Of a stretch of DNA of 64,000 nt, positions 1-7,361 are shown piece after piece (the first letter of the stretch is position 1; each line of letters starts with the position of its first letter). The translations under genes and the position numbers were made by a program. Below the pieces are notes generated by a model. That model was not told where the DNA came from. It searched no databases and saw nothing but the letters and a program-made list of their open reading frames with translations. Location: the NCBI GenBank assembly GCA_029210625.1, contig JARGFU010000018.1:1-64000 (forward strand), read 5' to 3'. The stretch is from Deltaproteobacteria bacterium. GTDB taxonomy: Bacteria > Myxococcota > Myxococcia > SLRQ01.

Positions 1-1
1 C

Positions 2-46
2 AAGAACCTCAAGGACTTCTCCGAGAACAACGACTCGACCACCTGA
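2..46 (+). CDS. 3' end of an unidentified gene (truncated by window edge)
   Basis: Only the last 14 codons and a TGA stop are present, reading KNLKDFSENNDSTT. The frame is supported by the strong terminator that starts 26 bases after the stop. The string DFSENN also occurs in the anti-sigma-like protein at 29345-30262 (SLGDFSENNGPS), so the missing gene may encode a related membrane or anti-sigma protein. That link rests on six to nine residues and is only a hint. Confidence 0.5.
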   Translation, partial: KNLKDFSENNDSTT

Positions 47-71
47 TCGATTCGTCTCGTCTGATTTCGAG

Positions 72-101
72 CGGCTCCCCGGGCGACCGGGGGGCCGTTT
101 T
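72..101 (+). terminator. Rho-independent terminator
   Basis: An 11-bp stem (72-82 pairing with 87-97, including one G-U pair) closes a GCGA tetraloop at 83-86 and is followed directly by TTTT. It lies just downstream of the partial gene ending at 46. It is the clearest intrinsic terminator in the window. Confidence 0.85.
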
Positions 102-109
102 CACTTTAA

Positions 110-184
110 GCTGCGAGCTTCGAGCTGCGAGTTCTGGGGCTGAAAGCTGAAAGCTGAAAGCTGACAGCTGATAGCTATGAGCTC
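110..184. repeat. Degenerate heptamer tandem array, left copy
   Basis: About ten consecutive seven-base units of the form GCTNNNA (GCTGCGA, GCTTCGA, GCTGAAA, GCTGACA, GCTGATA, GCTATGA) fill the gap between the terminator and the convergent lipoprotein gene. The units drift from GCTGCGA to GCTGAAA along the array. A seven-base period is not a codon multiple, so the array is not coding. A related array lies on the other side of the same gene. Confidence 0.8.
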
Positions 185-239
185 CCGGGTCGAAGAAGCA
201 CCGAGGTGCGAATCAGCAACGCCCGAGCTCGCAGCCCGA

Positions 240-1415
240 TCACGGCAGCTCGACCGGGGCGCAGGTGCTCACGCCCGCCCCGACGATCAGGTAGGGCACG
301 TCCTGCAGGAGCGGCGTGACCTGCCCGGCCTGGGTCGAGTCGAGGAGCAGCACCTGGGTGTTCAGGCCGAAGCCGTCGTCGGTGGTGACGAAGATGTAGA
401 AGCGGCCGCCCCAGTGGGCGAAGGCCCAGGCCATCACGTCGCCGGAGAGGTTGGGCAGGGCCCAGCTCTGGCCGTTCACGCCGGTGCCGGTCCCGATCTC
501 CGCCACGTAGGTGCTGGTGGTGCCCGGGAAGTAGCCGTAGAGCTCGGCGCTGCCGGTGCCGGTCAGCTCGGGGCCGTACTCGCCCGCGGCGAAGGGGCCG
601 ACGGTGCGGGCCTGGAGGGTCGCCGGATCGATCGCCCCGATGGTGCCGGTGCCCGAGCCGTCCGCCGCGCCGCCGGCGACGAAGAGGGTCTCGTCCGGGG
701 AGCCCGGCGCGTCGGCGACGAAGCCCATGCCGAAGAGCTCGTAGCCCCCCGTCCCCGGGACCCAGGCCTTCCGGGTGCAAGCAGAGGGGTCGGCGGTGTC
801 CACCGCGAAGATCTCGCCGCTGGTGTAGAGCACCCAGGCCTGGCCCTCGCGATCCACCGACATGGAGAAGGGCTGGCCGGCCCCGCTGCCCCACGCCGGC
901 AGGGAGGCGGCGGCGTTGCAGGTGAGGGTGCCGAGGAGCTGGAAGGTGTTCGCGCCGCCCGCGGGATCGAAGGAGAGCAGCTCGTTCGCGTCGTCGACCA
1001 CATAGATCAGCCCGGAGCCGGCCGCGCAGCCGTTGGAGACGCACTGCCCGTTCTGGCACTCGGCGATGCCGCAGGCCTCGGTGAGGGCGCCGATGCTCCC
1101 GTCGGCGTTGCAGGCGTGGACGTCGCCGCCGGAGCAGACGCCGCTCCCGGCGGGGTTGCAGTCGACGCAGCCCAGGTCCGGGAGGCAGCGCTGGGGGGCG
1201 CCGCAGGTCTCCTGATCGACGAAGACGCCGTCCTGGCAGACATGGAAGTCGTAGGCCACGCAGCGGGTCTCGCCCGCGCTGCAGTTGGTGGCGCCGCCGT
1301 CACTCGTCCCGCCGCCGTCGCCGCCCGTCCCACCGTCGGAGCCGTCCCCTCCTCCCCCGCCGGAGGGGCAGGCGGTGAGGAGCGTGGCGAGGGCGAGCAG
1401 GGCGAGCTTCTTCAT
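240..1415 (-). CDS. Cys-rich lipoprotein with DGG linker and probable beta-propeller-like domain
   Basis: The 391-residue protein begins with a type II signal peptide whose lipobox LTAC places the lipidated Cys at residue 16. A Gly/Asp-rich linker (about 17-42) tethers the folded part to the membrane. Residues about 45-135 hold closely spaced Cys pairs likely to form disulfides. The remainder is a series of short beta-type repeats around phrases such as LIYVVDDANELLSFDP, AWVLYTSGEIFAVD and GTIGAIDPATL, which suggests a propeller that may bind or sense an extracellular ligand. The ATG has GGAGG just upstream. It is monocistronic and lies between two heptamer arrays. The function is unknown; the lipoprotein assignment is firm and the propeller is inferred. 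Confidence 0.85.
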   Translation of the reverse strand: MKKLALLALATLLTACPSGGGGGDGSDGGTGGDGGGTSDGGATNCSAGETRCVAYDFHVCQDGVFVDQETCGAPQRCLPDLGCVDCNPAGSGVCSGGDVHACNADGSIGALTEACGIAECQNGQCVSNGCAAGSGLIYVVDDANELLSFDPAGGANTFQLLGTLTCNAAASLPAWGSGAGQPFSMSVDREGQAWVLYTSGEIFAVDTADPSACTRKAWVPGTGGYELFGMGFVADAPGSPDETLFVAGGAADGSGTGTIGAIDPATLQARTVGPFAAGEYGPELTGTGSAELYGYFPGTTSTYVAEIGTGTGVNGQSWALPNLSGDVMAWAFAHWGGRFYIFVTTDDGFGLNTQVLLLDSTQAGQVTPLLQDVPYLIVGAGVSTCAPVELP

Positions 1416-1441
1416 GGGGTCCTCCAGCGCAGAGCGGGGAC

Positions 1442-1447
1442 CCTAGC
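1442..1447 (-). promoter_or_regulatory. Candidate -10 box for the lipoprotein gene
   Basis: TAGGGT on the minus strand lies 26 bases before the ATG at 1415, outside the Shine-Dalgarno. The matching -35 region would fall inside the adjacent heptamer array. Similar TANNNT boxes precede many starts in this window. Confidence 0.35.
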
Positions 1448-1451
1448 ATCG

Positions 1452-1568
1452 GCTGCGAGCTGCGAGCTACGAGCTGCGAGCTGCGAGCTGCGAGCTGCGA
1501 GCAACAAGGTCTCCAGCCGCAGACCCGCGAGGCAACGAGCTCGTAGCTCATGGCTCGTAGCTCACAGC
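1452..1568. repeat. Degenerate heptamer tandem array, right copy
   Basis: Seven units of GCTGCGA (one GCTACGA variant) run from 1452 to 1502. After a 36-base interruption, four GCTCNNN units run from 1539 to 1568. The array occupies the promoter side of the lipoprotein gene ending at 1415 and the stop side of the gene starting at 2103. It shares unit length and core GCT with the array at 110-184. Confidence 0.8.
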
Positions 1569-1572
1569 CCGA

Positions 1573-2103
1573 TCACCCCTCCCATCGCGGCACGATCGCC
1601 AGCGTGCTCGAGGCACTACCGGCCATCGCCGGAACCGCGGTGCTCGAGTGCTGGCCCCCCATCCAGCGCCAGGGGTCCTCGATGCGCACCGGCTTCCCGT
1701 CGCGGGTGAGGAGGAAGGCGACGTCGTAGCAGCCGCGCCCGTCGAGCTCGAGGGTGCGGAAGGCCGCCGCGGCGAGGATCGGCCCGTCGCCGGGGGGCCG
1801 CACGTGGATCCGCCGCTGCCGGCGGCCCTCGGCCTCGAGGGTGTAGTAGCCGGTGAGGGGGATCAGCCCGCGCCGCCAGCCCCTCGCCCGGGGGCTGTGG
1901 AGGAAGCGCTGGAGGGAGGCGGTGAAGCGCCCCGCCCCCGGTCGTCCCAGGAGCATGGTGGTGACGAAGGGATCGCCCGAGATGCAGTAGGCCAGCTGGC
2001 CGGTGGAGATCACCGCCCGCGGCTCGAGCCGGACCCGGGCGCGGAGCTCGGGGAGGAGCTGCTGGAGGGTGGGGAGGGTGAGGGATTGGGAGATCGCGTC
2101 CAT
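1573..2103 (-). CDS. Degenerate SRAP (YedK/HMCES)-like protein, probably catalytically inactive
   Basis: This 176-residue protein has no sure assignment, but its middle and end align by eye with SOS-response-associated peptidase (SRAP) proteins. RGLIPLTGYYTLEAEGRRQ resembles the SRAP segment RCLIPADGFYEW..GKKQ. AAAAFRTLELDGRG occupies the place of the LAFAGLWE segment, and RDGKPVRIEDPWRWM resembles HDRMPVIL..W. The SRAP hallmarks are missing: there is no Cys at position 2, the Glu of GFYEW is Thr, and the active-site His is Arg. If related, it is a pseudoenzyme that might still bind DNA. It could also be an unrelated hypothetical protein. Confidence 0.6.
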   Translation of the reverse strand: MDAISQSLTLPTLQQLLPELRARVRLEPRAVISTGQLAYCISGDPFVTTMLLGRPGAGRFTASLQRFLHSPRARGWRRGLIPLTGYYTLEAEGRRQRRIHVRPPGDGPILAAAAFRTLELDGRGCYDVAFLLTRDGKPVRIEDPWRWMGGQHSSTAVPAMAGSASSTLAIVPRWEG

Positions 2104-2155
2104 GCAACCAACTTAGATCCGCCCCCTGACACTCCGGCTGCGGGGTCGGGCCGGG

Positions 2156-2203
2156 GGAAAAGCCGTGCACGAGCACGTGCACGTACACGTGCACGGGTTC
2201 TCC
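2156..2203. repeat. 48-bp hexamer-containing intergenic element, copy 1
   Basis: The layout is GGAAAAGCC, five hexamers of the form GNGNAC (GTGCAC, GAGCAC, GTGCAC, GTACAC, GTGCAC), then GGGTTCTCC. The same architecture recurs at 13792-13839. The 9-base ends are imperfect inverted repeats of each other. It occupies the intergenic space upstream of the gene starting at 2240. Confidence 0.75.
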
Positions 2204-2239
2204 CCGGAGCCGGGGTCGGTCCTGGGGTACGATGGCCCC

Positions 2240-3595
2240 ATGCGCTGGGGACTCTGGCTTCTCCCGATCCTGCTCCTCCTACCGGCAACCGCCCGACCGG
2301 ATGAACCTCCCCCCTCCCCCCTCCAAAATCACCACCAGAAGATCCTCGCCTTCGCCCTCGAGGCCGACGGCGTGGATCCGGTGCTGGCCAGGAACCTCAC
2401 CCGCCTCTTCACCTTCAGCCTCCGCCAGACCCTCCCCGACCGGGAGGTGGTGGGGCAGTGGGAGGTCCGCGACCTGCTGGCCCTCGAGGGGCAGAAGCAG
2501 CTGCTGGGCTGCGAGGAGGAGGGGGGCTGCCTGGCGGACATCGCCGGCTCCCTCGGCGCCCAGGTCCTGGCCACCGGCGCCATCGGGCGGATCGGCAACC
2601 GCTACCTGGTCGATCTGCGGCTGATCGACGTGGCCGAGGCGAAGATCCTCCGCCAGGTCTCCGAGCAGGTGCTCGGCGACGAGGAGATGGCGGCCGAGGC
2701 GGTGAGCCAGCTCGCCGCGAACCTCGCCGATCCCTCCCGCCCCGTCGGTCAGGGCCTCCTGCAGGTCCAGGGGCGGGGCGAGGTCAGCCTCGACGGCGAG
2801 CCCGTCGGCGCAGCCCCCCTCCAGCGCCTGGCGGTGAGCTCGGGCCACCACACCCTCCTCTGGCAGCCGAAGGACTCCCCCCGCCCCACCGGCGAGCGGC
2901 AGCTGCGGGTCGACCCCTACACCCTGGTCGAGGTCCTCCCCGAGCCACGGCAGGTGGAGTGGGACCTCAAGGCGATCTACGCCAGCGATGGCATCGGCAC
3001 CTCGCCCGGCGTGCAGCTCAACCGGAAGGTCGACGGCGCCACCACCAACACCGACACCCAGACCTCGGTGGTCTACCGCTCGCGCATCGGCTGGATGTTC
3101 CCGATGGGGGTGGGCCTCCACATCAGCCACCAGCTGGAGGCGGGCTCGGTCGCCATGGACCTCTGGTCCCTCGGCGTGGGCTACCGCTTCGGCGGCAAGC
3201 TCCGCTTCCACCAGGCCCTCGATCTCGCCACCGGGACGGTCTACCACCTCGAGGGGCTGCTGGGCGCGAGCTCCTCCGACGACAGCGCTCCGGCCAACGG
3301 CGTCATCTCCACCTCGGAGGTGACCTACACCCTCGACCGCTACCTCGAGCTGGGCCTCTCGCTGGGCATCACCTGGGGCGCCGTCGATCTGGGCAACGAC
3401 AACCGCCTGGCCATCACCTCGGGGAGCCTGATCCTCATGGCCGGCCTCCCCCCCTGGACCCCGAAGGGGCCGCCCCAGCAGAACTTCTACGAGAGCCCCT
3501 GGTTCTGGACCGCGGCGGGGGCCGGCCTGACCGGCTTCATCCTCTCGGGGCTGCTGCTCAACCCCCTGCGCGGGCTGACCACCACCGAGCCCTGA
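2240..3595 (+). CDS. Exported CsgG/TolB-like protein with PEGA-like segment and C-terminal membrane anchor
   Basis: The 451-residue protein starts with a signal peptide (MRWGLWLLPILLLLPATARP). Residues about 30-160 look like the N-terminal alpha/beta domain of CsgG/TolB-type envelope proteins: the helix LARNLTRLFTFSLRQTL, then GCLADIAGSLGAQVLATGAIGRIGNRYLVDLRLIDV. A short PEGA-like segment follows (GRGEVSLDGEPVGAAPLQRLAVSSGHHTLLW), and the protein ends in a hydrophobic helix (AAGAGLTGFILSGLLLNP). An in-frame ATG at 2165 would add 25 residues translated from the hexamer repeat and is rejected. A TACGAT -10-like box lies at 2228-2233. The protein probably acts at the periplasmic face; its partner is unknown. 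Confidence 0.75.
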   Translation: MRWGLWLLPILLLLPATARPDEPPPSPLQNHHQKILAFALEADGVDPVLARNLTRLFTFSLRQTLPDREVVGQWEVRDLLALEGQKQLLGCEEEGGCLADIAGSLGAQVLATGAIGRIGNRYLVDLRLIDVAEAKILRQVSEQVLGDEEMAAEAVSQLAANLADPSRPVGQGLLQVQGRGEVSLDGEPVGAAPLQRLAVSSGHHTLLWQPKDSPRPTGERQLRVDPYTLVEVLPEPRQVEWDLKAIYASDGIGTSPGVQLNRKVDGATTNTDTQTSVVYRSRIGWMFPMGVGLHISHQLEAGSVAMDLWSLGVGYRFGGKLRFHQALDLATGTVYHLEGLLGASSSDDSAPANGVISTSEVTYTLDRYLELGLSLGITWGAVDLGNDNRLAITSGSLILMAGLPPWTPKGPPQQNFYESPWFWTAAGAGLTGFILSGLLLNPLRGLTTTEP

Positions 3596-3662
3596 CGCGG
3601 GGCGAGGAAGGGGGAGGCGATCCGCTGCGGATCTTTTCTGCTCGATGCGGTAGATGCAGGCC

Positions 3663-4148
3663 ATGCCTTCCTTCGACATCGTCAGCAAGGTGGACCGGCA
3701 GGAGCTCGACAACGCCCTGAACCAGGCCCGCAAGGAGATCTCCCAGCGCTACGACTTCAAGGGCACCGATGCCGCCATCGAGTCCTCGGAGAAGGGCCTC
3801 ATCCTCAAGGCCAACTCCGAGGGCCGGGTCGACGCCATCTGGGAGGTCCTCCTGGGCCGCCTGGTGCGGCGGGGCCTGGCCCCCGAGGCCTTCACCCGCG
3901 GCAAGCACGAGGCCGTCGGCACCCGGGGCGCTCGCCAGACGATCTCGATCCAGGAGGGCATCCCCGAGGACGCCGCCAAGAAGATCACCAAGCTGATCAA
4001 GGGCTCGAAGCTGAAGGTCCAGGCCGCCATCCAGGGCGACGTGGTCCGCATCACCGGCAAGAAGCGCGACGACCTGCAGGCCGCGATGCAGCTCCTCAAG
4101 GGCGAGCAGCTCGAGATCGCGATGCAGTTCGTGAACTTCCGCGACTGA
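3663..4148 (+). CDS. yajQ: YajQ family cyclic di-GMP/nucleotide-binding protein
   Basis: The 161-residue protein matches the YajQ family over its full length: start MPSFDIVSKVD, YDFKGTDA, and a C-terminal segment ending AMQFVNFRD. Members consist of two ferredoxin-like subdomains. Some bind cyclic di-GMP and act as effectors with transcription factors; others bind nucleotides or tRNA. The start at 3663 rather than the ATG nine bases upstream gives the family-standard MPSFDIV N-terminus. It is a single gene, convergent with the membrane protein gene at 4162-5952. Confidence 0.95.
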   Translation: MPSFDIVSKVDRQELDNALNQARKEISQRYDFKGTDAAIESSEKGLILKANSEGRVDAIWEVLLGRLVRRGLAPEAFTRGKHEAVGTRGARQTISIQEGIPEDAAKKITKLIKGSKLKVQAAIQGDVVRITGKKRDDLQAAMQLLKGEQLEIAMQFVNFRD

Positions 4149-4153
4149 GCCTG

Positions 4154-4170
4154 GCCCCGGCCTACGGGGC
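4154..4170. terminator. Hairpin between convergent genes
   Basis: A 6-bp perfect stem (GCCCCG with CGGGGC) closes a 5-base loop between the yajQ stop and the stop codon of the convergent gene, which it overlaps. There is no T tract on either side, so it may be a weak bidirectional terminator or a 3'-end stabilising hairpin. Confidence 0.4.
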
Positions 4171-5952
4171 GTAGGTGTAGGTCAACGCCGCCAACGCATC
4201 GATGGCCGGCACCTCGACCTCCTCGCCCACCGCCGGGAGCTCGAAGGGGACGTAGCCGTCGGCGCTCCACACGACCCACACCCGGTCGGCCTGCTCGAGG
4301 GCGTCGTCGAAGGTCGCGCGAACGGCGGTCGGGAGGCCCCTCTCGTCGACCGCCTCCATGACGAGCCGGACCCCCTCGATCGAGAAGGGCTCCCCCGCCC
4401 GGAAGGGCCGATCCGGATCCAGCATCACCGTCTCGTAGCCCGAGTCGAAGAAGGCCCCCTCGGTGGTGAGCCGGAGGGTCCGCTCGTCGACCCGGCTGAC
4501 CACCAGCGCGCTCATCCCCGTACTCAGGGTGATGATCCGCTCCGGGGGAGACAGGCCGAGCCCCTCGCGGACCATCCCGGCGTGGGTCGTCCAGAAGAAG
4601 TCGAGGCCGTGCAGGATGACGAGGGTCCGGCCGCGAAGCTCCCCGACCCGATCGAGCGAGCGGAAGGCGCTGGTGATCGGCGCCTGGATCTCGTGGGGCT
4701 GGTAGGTGCGGAAGGGCTTCGCGAGGGGCGAGAGGACGAGGTGGAAGAGGACCAGCGAGCCGATGAGCAGGCGCGACCTCCGGCGAGCCCAGAACGCCTC
4801 GAGGCCCGGCGCCGGGTGGCGGGCGATCAGCTGGGCGATGAGCCCCATCCCGCCGAGGGTCGCCGCGATCAGGTTGCGGTCGGAGGCCTGCGCGGCGCAG
4901 GCGGGCAGCAGACTCAAGACCGTGGCGGTGGCCCAGAAGGCGGCGAGGCGGTCGGTCTTCAGGAGCCGCCAGAGGATCGCCACGAAGAGCAGGACGCCGC
5001 CCCCGACGATCAGCGTCAGGATCGGCAGGGCCTGGGGGGGCACATAGGCGAAGAAGTCCGACTGCACCGGCGTGAGCAGGCCCTGCAGCAGCCGGGGGAG
5101 GCGCTCGGCGGCGGACGCGAGGTAGCGCAGGGGATCCCGCACCGGATCCACGTAGTAGCCCGAGCGGCCCGCGCCGTAGCCGAGGAGATCGTAGGCGACC
5201 CGCCACAGCACGCAGACCAGCGCGGCAGGCGCGAGGGTGGCGAGGCGGCGAGTCCATCGGCCGCGCTCGAGGAAGAGCGCGTAGGAGAAGAGGTAGGCGG
5301 TGATCGCCAGGGCGGTCTCGCCGGCCAGCAGGCCGAGGGCGAGGGCGAGGGGGGCCAGCCAGGCGCCCGGCCGCCAGCCCTCCCGCCGCCACCGGAGGTG
5401 GGCGAGGAGCGCGAGGAGGGCGAAGACCAGGGAGACCAGGGCCTGCCGGTTGGCGATCCAGCCCACCGTGAAGCCGTGGGTGTCGTCGATGGCGTAGAGG
5501 AGCGCGGCGAGGGCGGCCAGCTCGGGGGTCGGCATCACCTTCCGGTAGAGGAGGCCGGCCAGCAGGACCAGCGCCGCGTACCAGAGGAGCGAGTGGGCGT
5601 GGGCGATCGCCGGGCTGTCGCGCCAGAGGGCGTGGTCGAGGGCGAGGGTGAGCGAGGAGAGGGGCCGCATCAGCCGGGCGTCGAAGCCGTGGGTGGCGTG
5701 CCAGGGCAGCCGGCCGGCGTCGCAGGCGACCTGCCGGTGCTCGGCCGCGGGTGGGATGCGGTAGAGGTCGAGGGGGCTGCGCGCCAGGTCGGGGGGCGCG
5801 TCCTCGGCCTGCATGGCGAGGTGGAGGAAGTCGTCGAGGACCCGGCCGCCGCCGAGGGCCGGCAGCGAGAGCACCACCGCGAGGGCGACCGCCCACGCCA
5901 GGCTGACCCGGCGAACCACGCCAGCGACGAGTCTGGTGGAGAGCGACATCAC
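4162..5952 (-). CDS. Polytopic membrane protein, GT-C-like fold
   Basis: The 596-residue protein has about ten hydrophobic segments. The first (AWAVALAVVLSLPAL) is followed by a large polar loop with FDARLMRPLSSLTLALDHALWR. This resembles the 'RPL..L.fald..LWG' loop of membrane GT-C glycosyltransferase-like proteins that use polyprenyl-phosphate sugars. The C-terminal 170 residues are soluble and mostly beta. No catalytic residues can be assigned with confidence, so transferase activity is inferred from topology only. It is transcribed alone, downstream of and on the same strand as the acetyltransferase gene. Confidence 0.7.
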   Translation of the reverse strand: MMSLSTRLVAGVVRRVSLAWAVALAVVLSLPALGGGRVLDDFLHLAMQAEDAPPDLARSPLDLYRIPPAAEHRQVACDAGRLPWHATHGFDARLMRPLSSLTLALDHALWRDSPAIAHAHSLLWYAALVLLAGLLYRKVMPTPELAALAALLYAIDDTHGFTVGWIANRQALVSLVFALLALLAHLRWRREGWRPGAWLAPLALALGLLAGETALAITAYLFSYALFLERGRWTRRLATLAPAALVCVLWRVAYDLLGYGAGRSGYYVDPVRDPLRYLASAAERLPRLLQGLLTPVQSDFFAYVPPQALPILTLIVGGGVLLFVAILWRLLKTDRLAAFWATATVLSLLPACAAQASDRNLIAATLGGMGLIAQLIARHPAPGLEAFWARRRSRLLIGSLVLFHLVLSPLAKPFRTYQPHEIQAPITSAFRSLDRVGELRGRTLVILHGLDFFWTTHAGMVREGLGLSPPERIITLSTGMSALVVSRVDERTLRLTTEGAFFDSGYETVMLDPDRPFRAGEPFSIEGVRLVMEAVDERGLPTAVRATFDDALEQADRVWVVWSADGYVPFELPAVGEEVEVPAIDALAALTYTYAP

Positions 5953-6058
5953 TCCTCCCGGCAGGAAGTGAAGACCAGCGAGACGTCAGTCTACCGCGGA
6001 CCGGCTGGCGCTTGGGGGCGCGCGGGGAGCGGGGCCGGGCGCGTGCTCGGGGACCGAC

Positions 6059-7321
6059 TCAGAACGCGTTGGCCGGGCCCAGGTAGAGGGGCGGCCCGCG
6101 GAACGCGGCGTCGAGGAGGTCGGCGGCCTTCTCGCTGCCCTTGCTTCCTTCGATGAGGCCCATCGCCAGCAGGCGGCGGGCGGCGCCCTGGCCGGCGTGG
6201 ATCTGCGCCAGGCAATCGATGGAGAGGTGCAGGCGCTCCTTCACCCGGCGGCCGCGCGCGAGGCGCGCTCCCTCGGGACCGAAGGTGAGGTCGAAGTCGC
6301 CGCACTGATCCTCGAAAACCGGATCCTCGATGCGCAGCCCCACCCTCCCCCGCACGCCGTTGAGGGCCGGCGCGGGGTGCTCGGCCAGGGCGTCGGCGAG
6401 GCGGACCAGGCGCAGCATGGCGCCCCCGCCCACGAAGCCGGCGGGGCTCATCGGCCCGAGGCCGGCGGGCTGCCCGACGATCCCGCGGTGGCGCGAGACC
6501 AGGAGGGCGTCCCCCGGGGGGAGGACCAGCTCGACGGCGGTGTACTGCTCACCGAGGGCCTCGAGGGCGCCCAGGAGGCCGCGGTGGGCGGCGGGGCGCT
6601 CGGCGCGCAGCTCGACCACCCGGCAGAGCTGATGCGGGAAGGAGGGCTGGTCGGGCACCTCGAAGAGGAGGTAGCCGTCGACCTTCCCGGTGCCCGGATC
6701 CACGTGGACCAGCTGCTCGGGAGCCCGCGAGAGCACCCTCATCTTCCACCACCAGGCCGTGCGCTTCAGCTGCCCGGTGGTGCCCGCCCGCTTGCGCTCG
6801 TAGAGGGCGCGAATCGCCGGCAGGTCCCGGGCGGTCGCCCGGCGGACGTTCGTGCGCTCGGGCGAGGCGGGCAGCTGGCCAGGCGCGACCCGCAGGTGAT
6901 CGCCGGCCTCGACCTCGCCGTAGCCGAACTTCCGGTAGAAGGACTCGCGGAAGGCGTAGAGCATCGAGAGCGCCACCTTCCGCCGCCGGATGTGGTGGAG
7001 GACGTCGTGCATCAGGGCCTCGGCCACCCCCCGGCGCCGGAACTCGGGCAGCACCACCACCGCGGCGATCCCGGCGAGGGGCCGATCCGCACCGCAGAGG
7101 CTCATCTGCAGGCGCAGGGCCGTGGCGTGGCCGGCGATCGTTCCCCCGATCGTCGCCACCCGGGTGTCGGCGAGGCGCCGGTGGGGGTGCTCCTCGTAGT
7201 AGCGCTCCCAGCGCGCCTGCTCCCCCAGCTGGAAGCTCCCCCGGGCGACGCGGGCCAGGGCCTTCTTCTCGTTCTTGCGCGAGGCGCGCAGCTTCGGGGC
7301 CGTCGAGGAGGAGCTCGCCAT
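6059..7321 (-). CDS. Eis-like GNAT family N-acetyltransferase
   Basis: The 420-residue protein has the layout of Eis-type acetyltransferases. A Lys/Arg-rich N-terminus precedes a GNAT domain with AVVVLPEFRRRGVAEALMHDVL (acetyl-CoA loop R/Q-x-x-G-x-A) and SMLYAFRESFYRKFGYG, typical of the family. A second GNAT-like half spans about residues 160-300, and an SCP2-like C-terminal domain follows. Eis enzymes acetylate amines of aminoglycosides or protein Lys using acetyl-CoA. The start MASSSS at 7321 was chosen; an ATG at 7363 would overlap the divergent gene. The length is close to the usual 400-420 residues. The substrate is unknown. Confidence 0.85.
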   Translation of the reverse strand: MASSSSTAPKLRASRKNEKKALARVARGSFQLGEQARWERYYEEHPHRRLADTRVATIGGTIAGHATALRLQMSLCGADRPLAGIAAVVVLPEFRRRGVAEALMHDVLHHIRRRKVALSMLYAFRESFYRKFGYGEVEAGDHLRVAPGQLPASPERTNVRRATARDLPAIRALYERKRAGTTGQLKRTAWWWKMRVLSRAPEQLVHVDPGTGKVDGYLLFEVPDQPSFPHQLCRVVELRAERPAAHRGLLGALEALGEQYTAVELVLPPGDALLVSRHRGIVGQPAGLGPMSPAGFVGGGAMLRLVRLADALAEHPAPALNGVRGRVGLRIEDPVFEDQCGDFDLTFGPEGARLARGRRVKERLHLSIDCLAQIHAGQGAARRLLAMGLIEGSKGSEKAADLLDAAFRGPPLYLGPANAF

Positions 7322-7346
7322 GGCCCGTGCATAGCATGCCGCGTGG

Positions 7347-7352
7347 TACCCT
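7347..7352 (+). promoter_or_regulatory. Candidate -10 box for the giant metalloprotease gene
   Basis: TACCCT lies nine bases before the ATG at 7362 in the 40-base divergent gap. It would give a very short leader. No convincing -35 was seen. Confidence 0.3.
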
Positions 7353-7361
7353 GGAGCCTCC

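Noticed and set aside
2165-2239. N-terminal extension MHEHVHVHVHGF of the gene at 2240
   Set aside because: It is translated from the hexamer repeat and would push the signal peptide inward.
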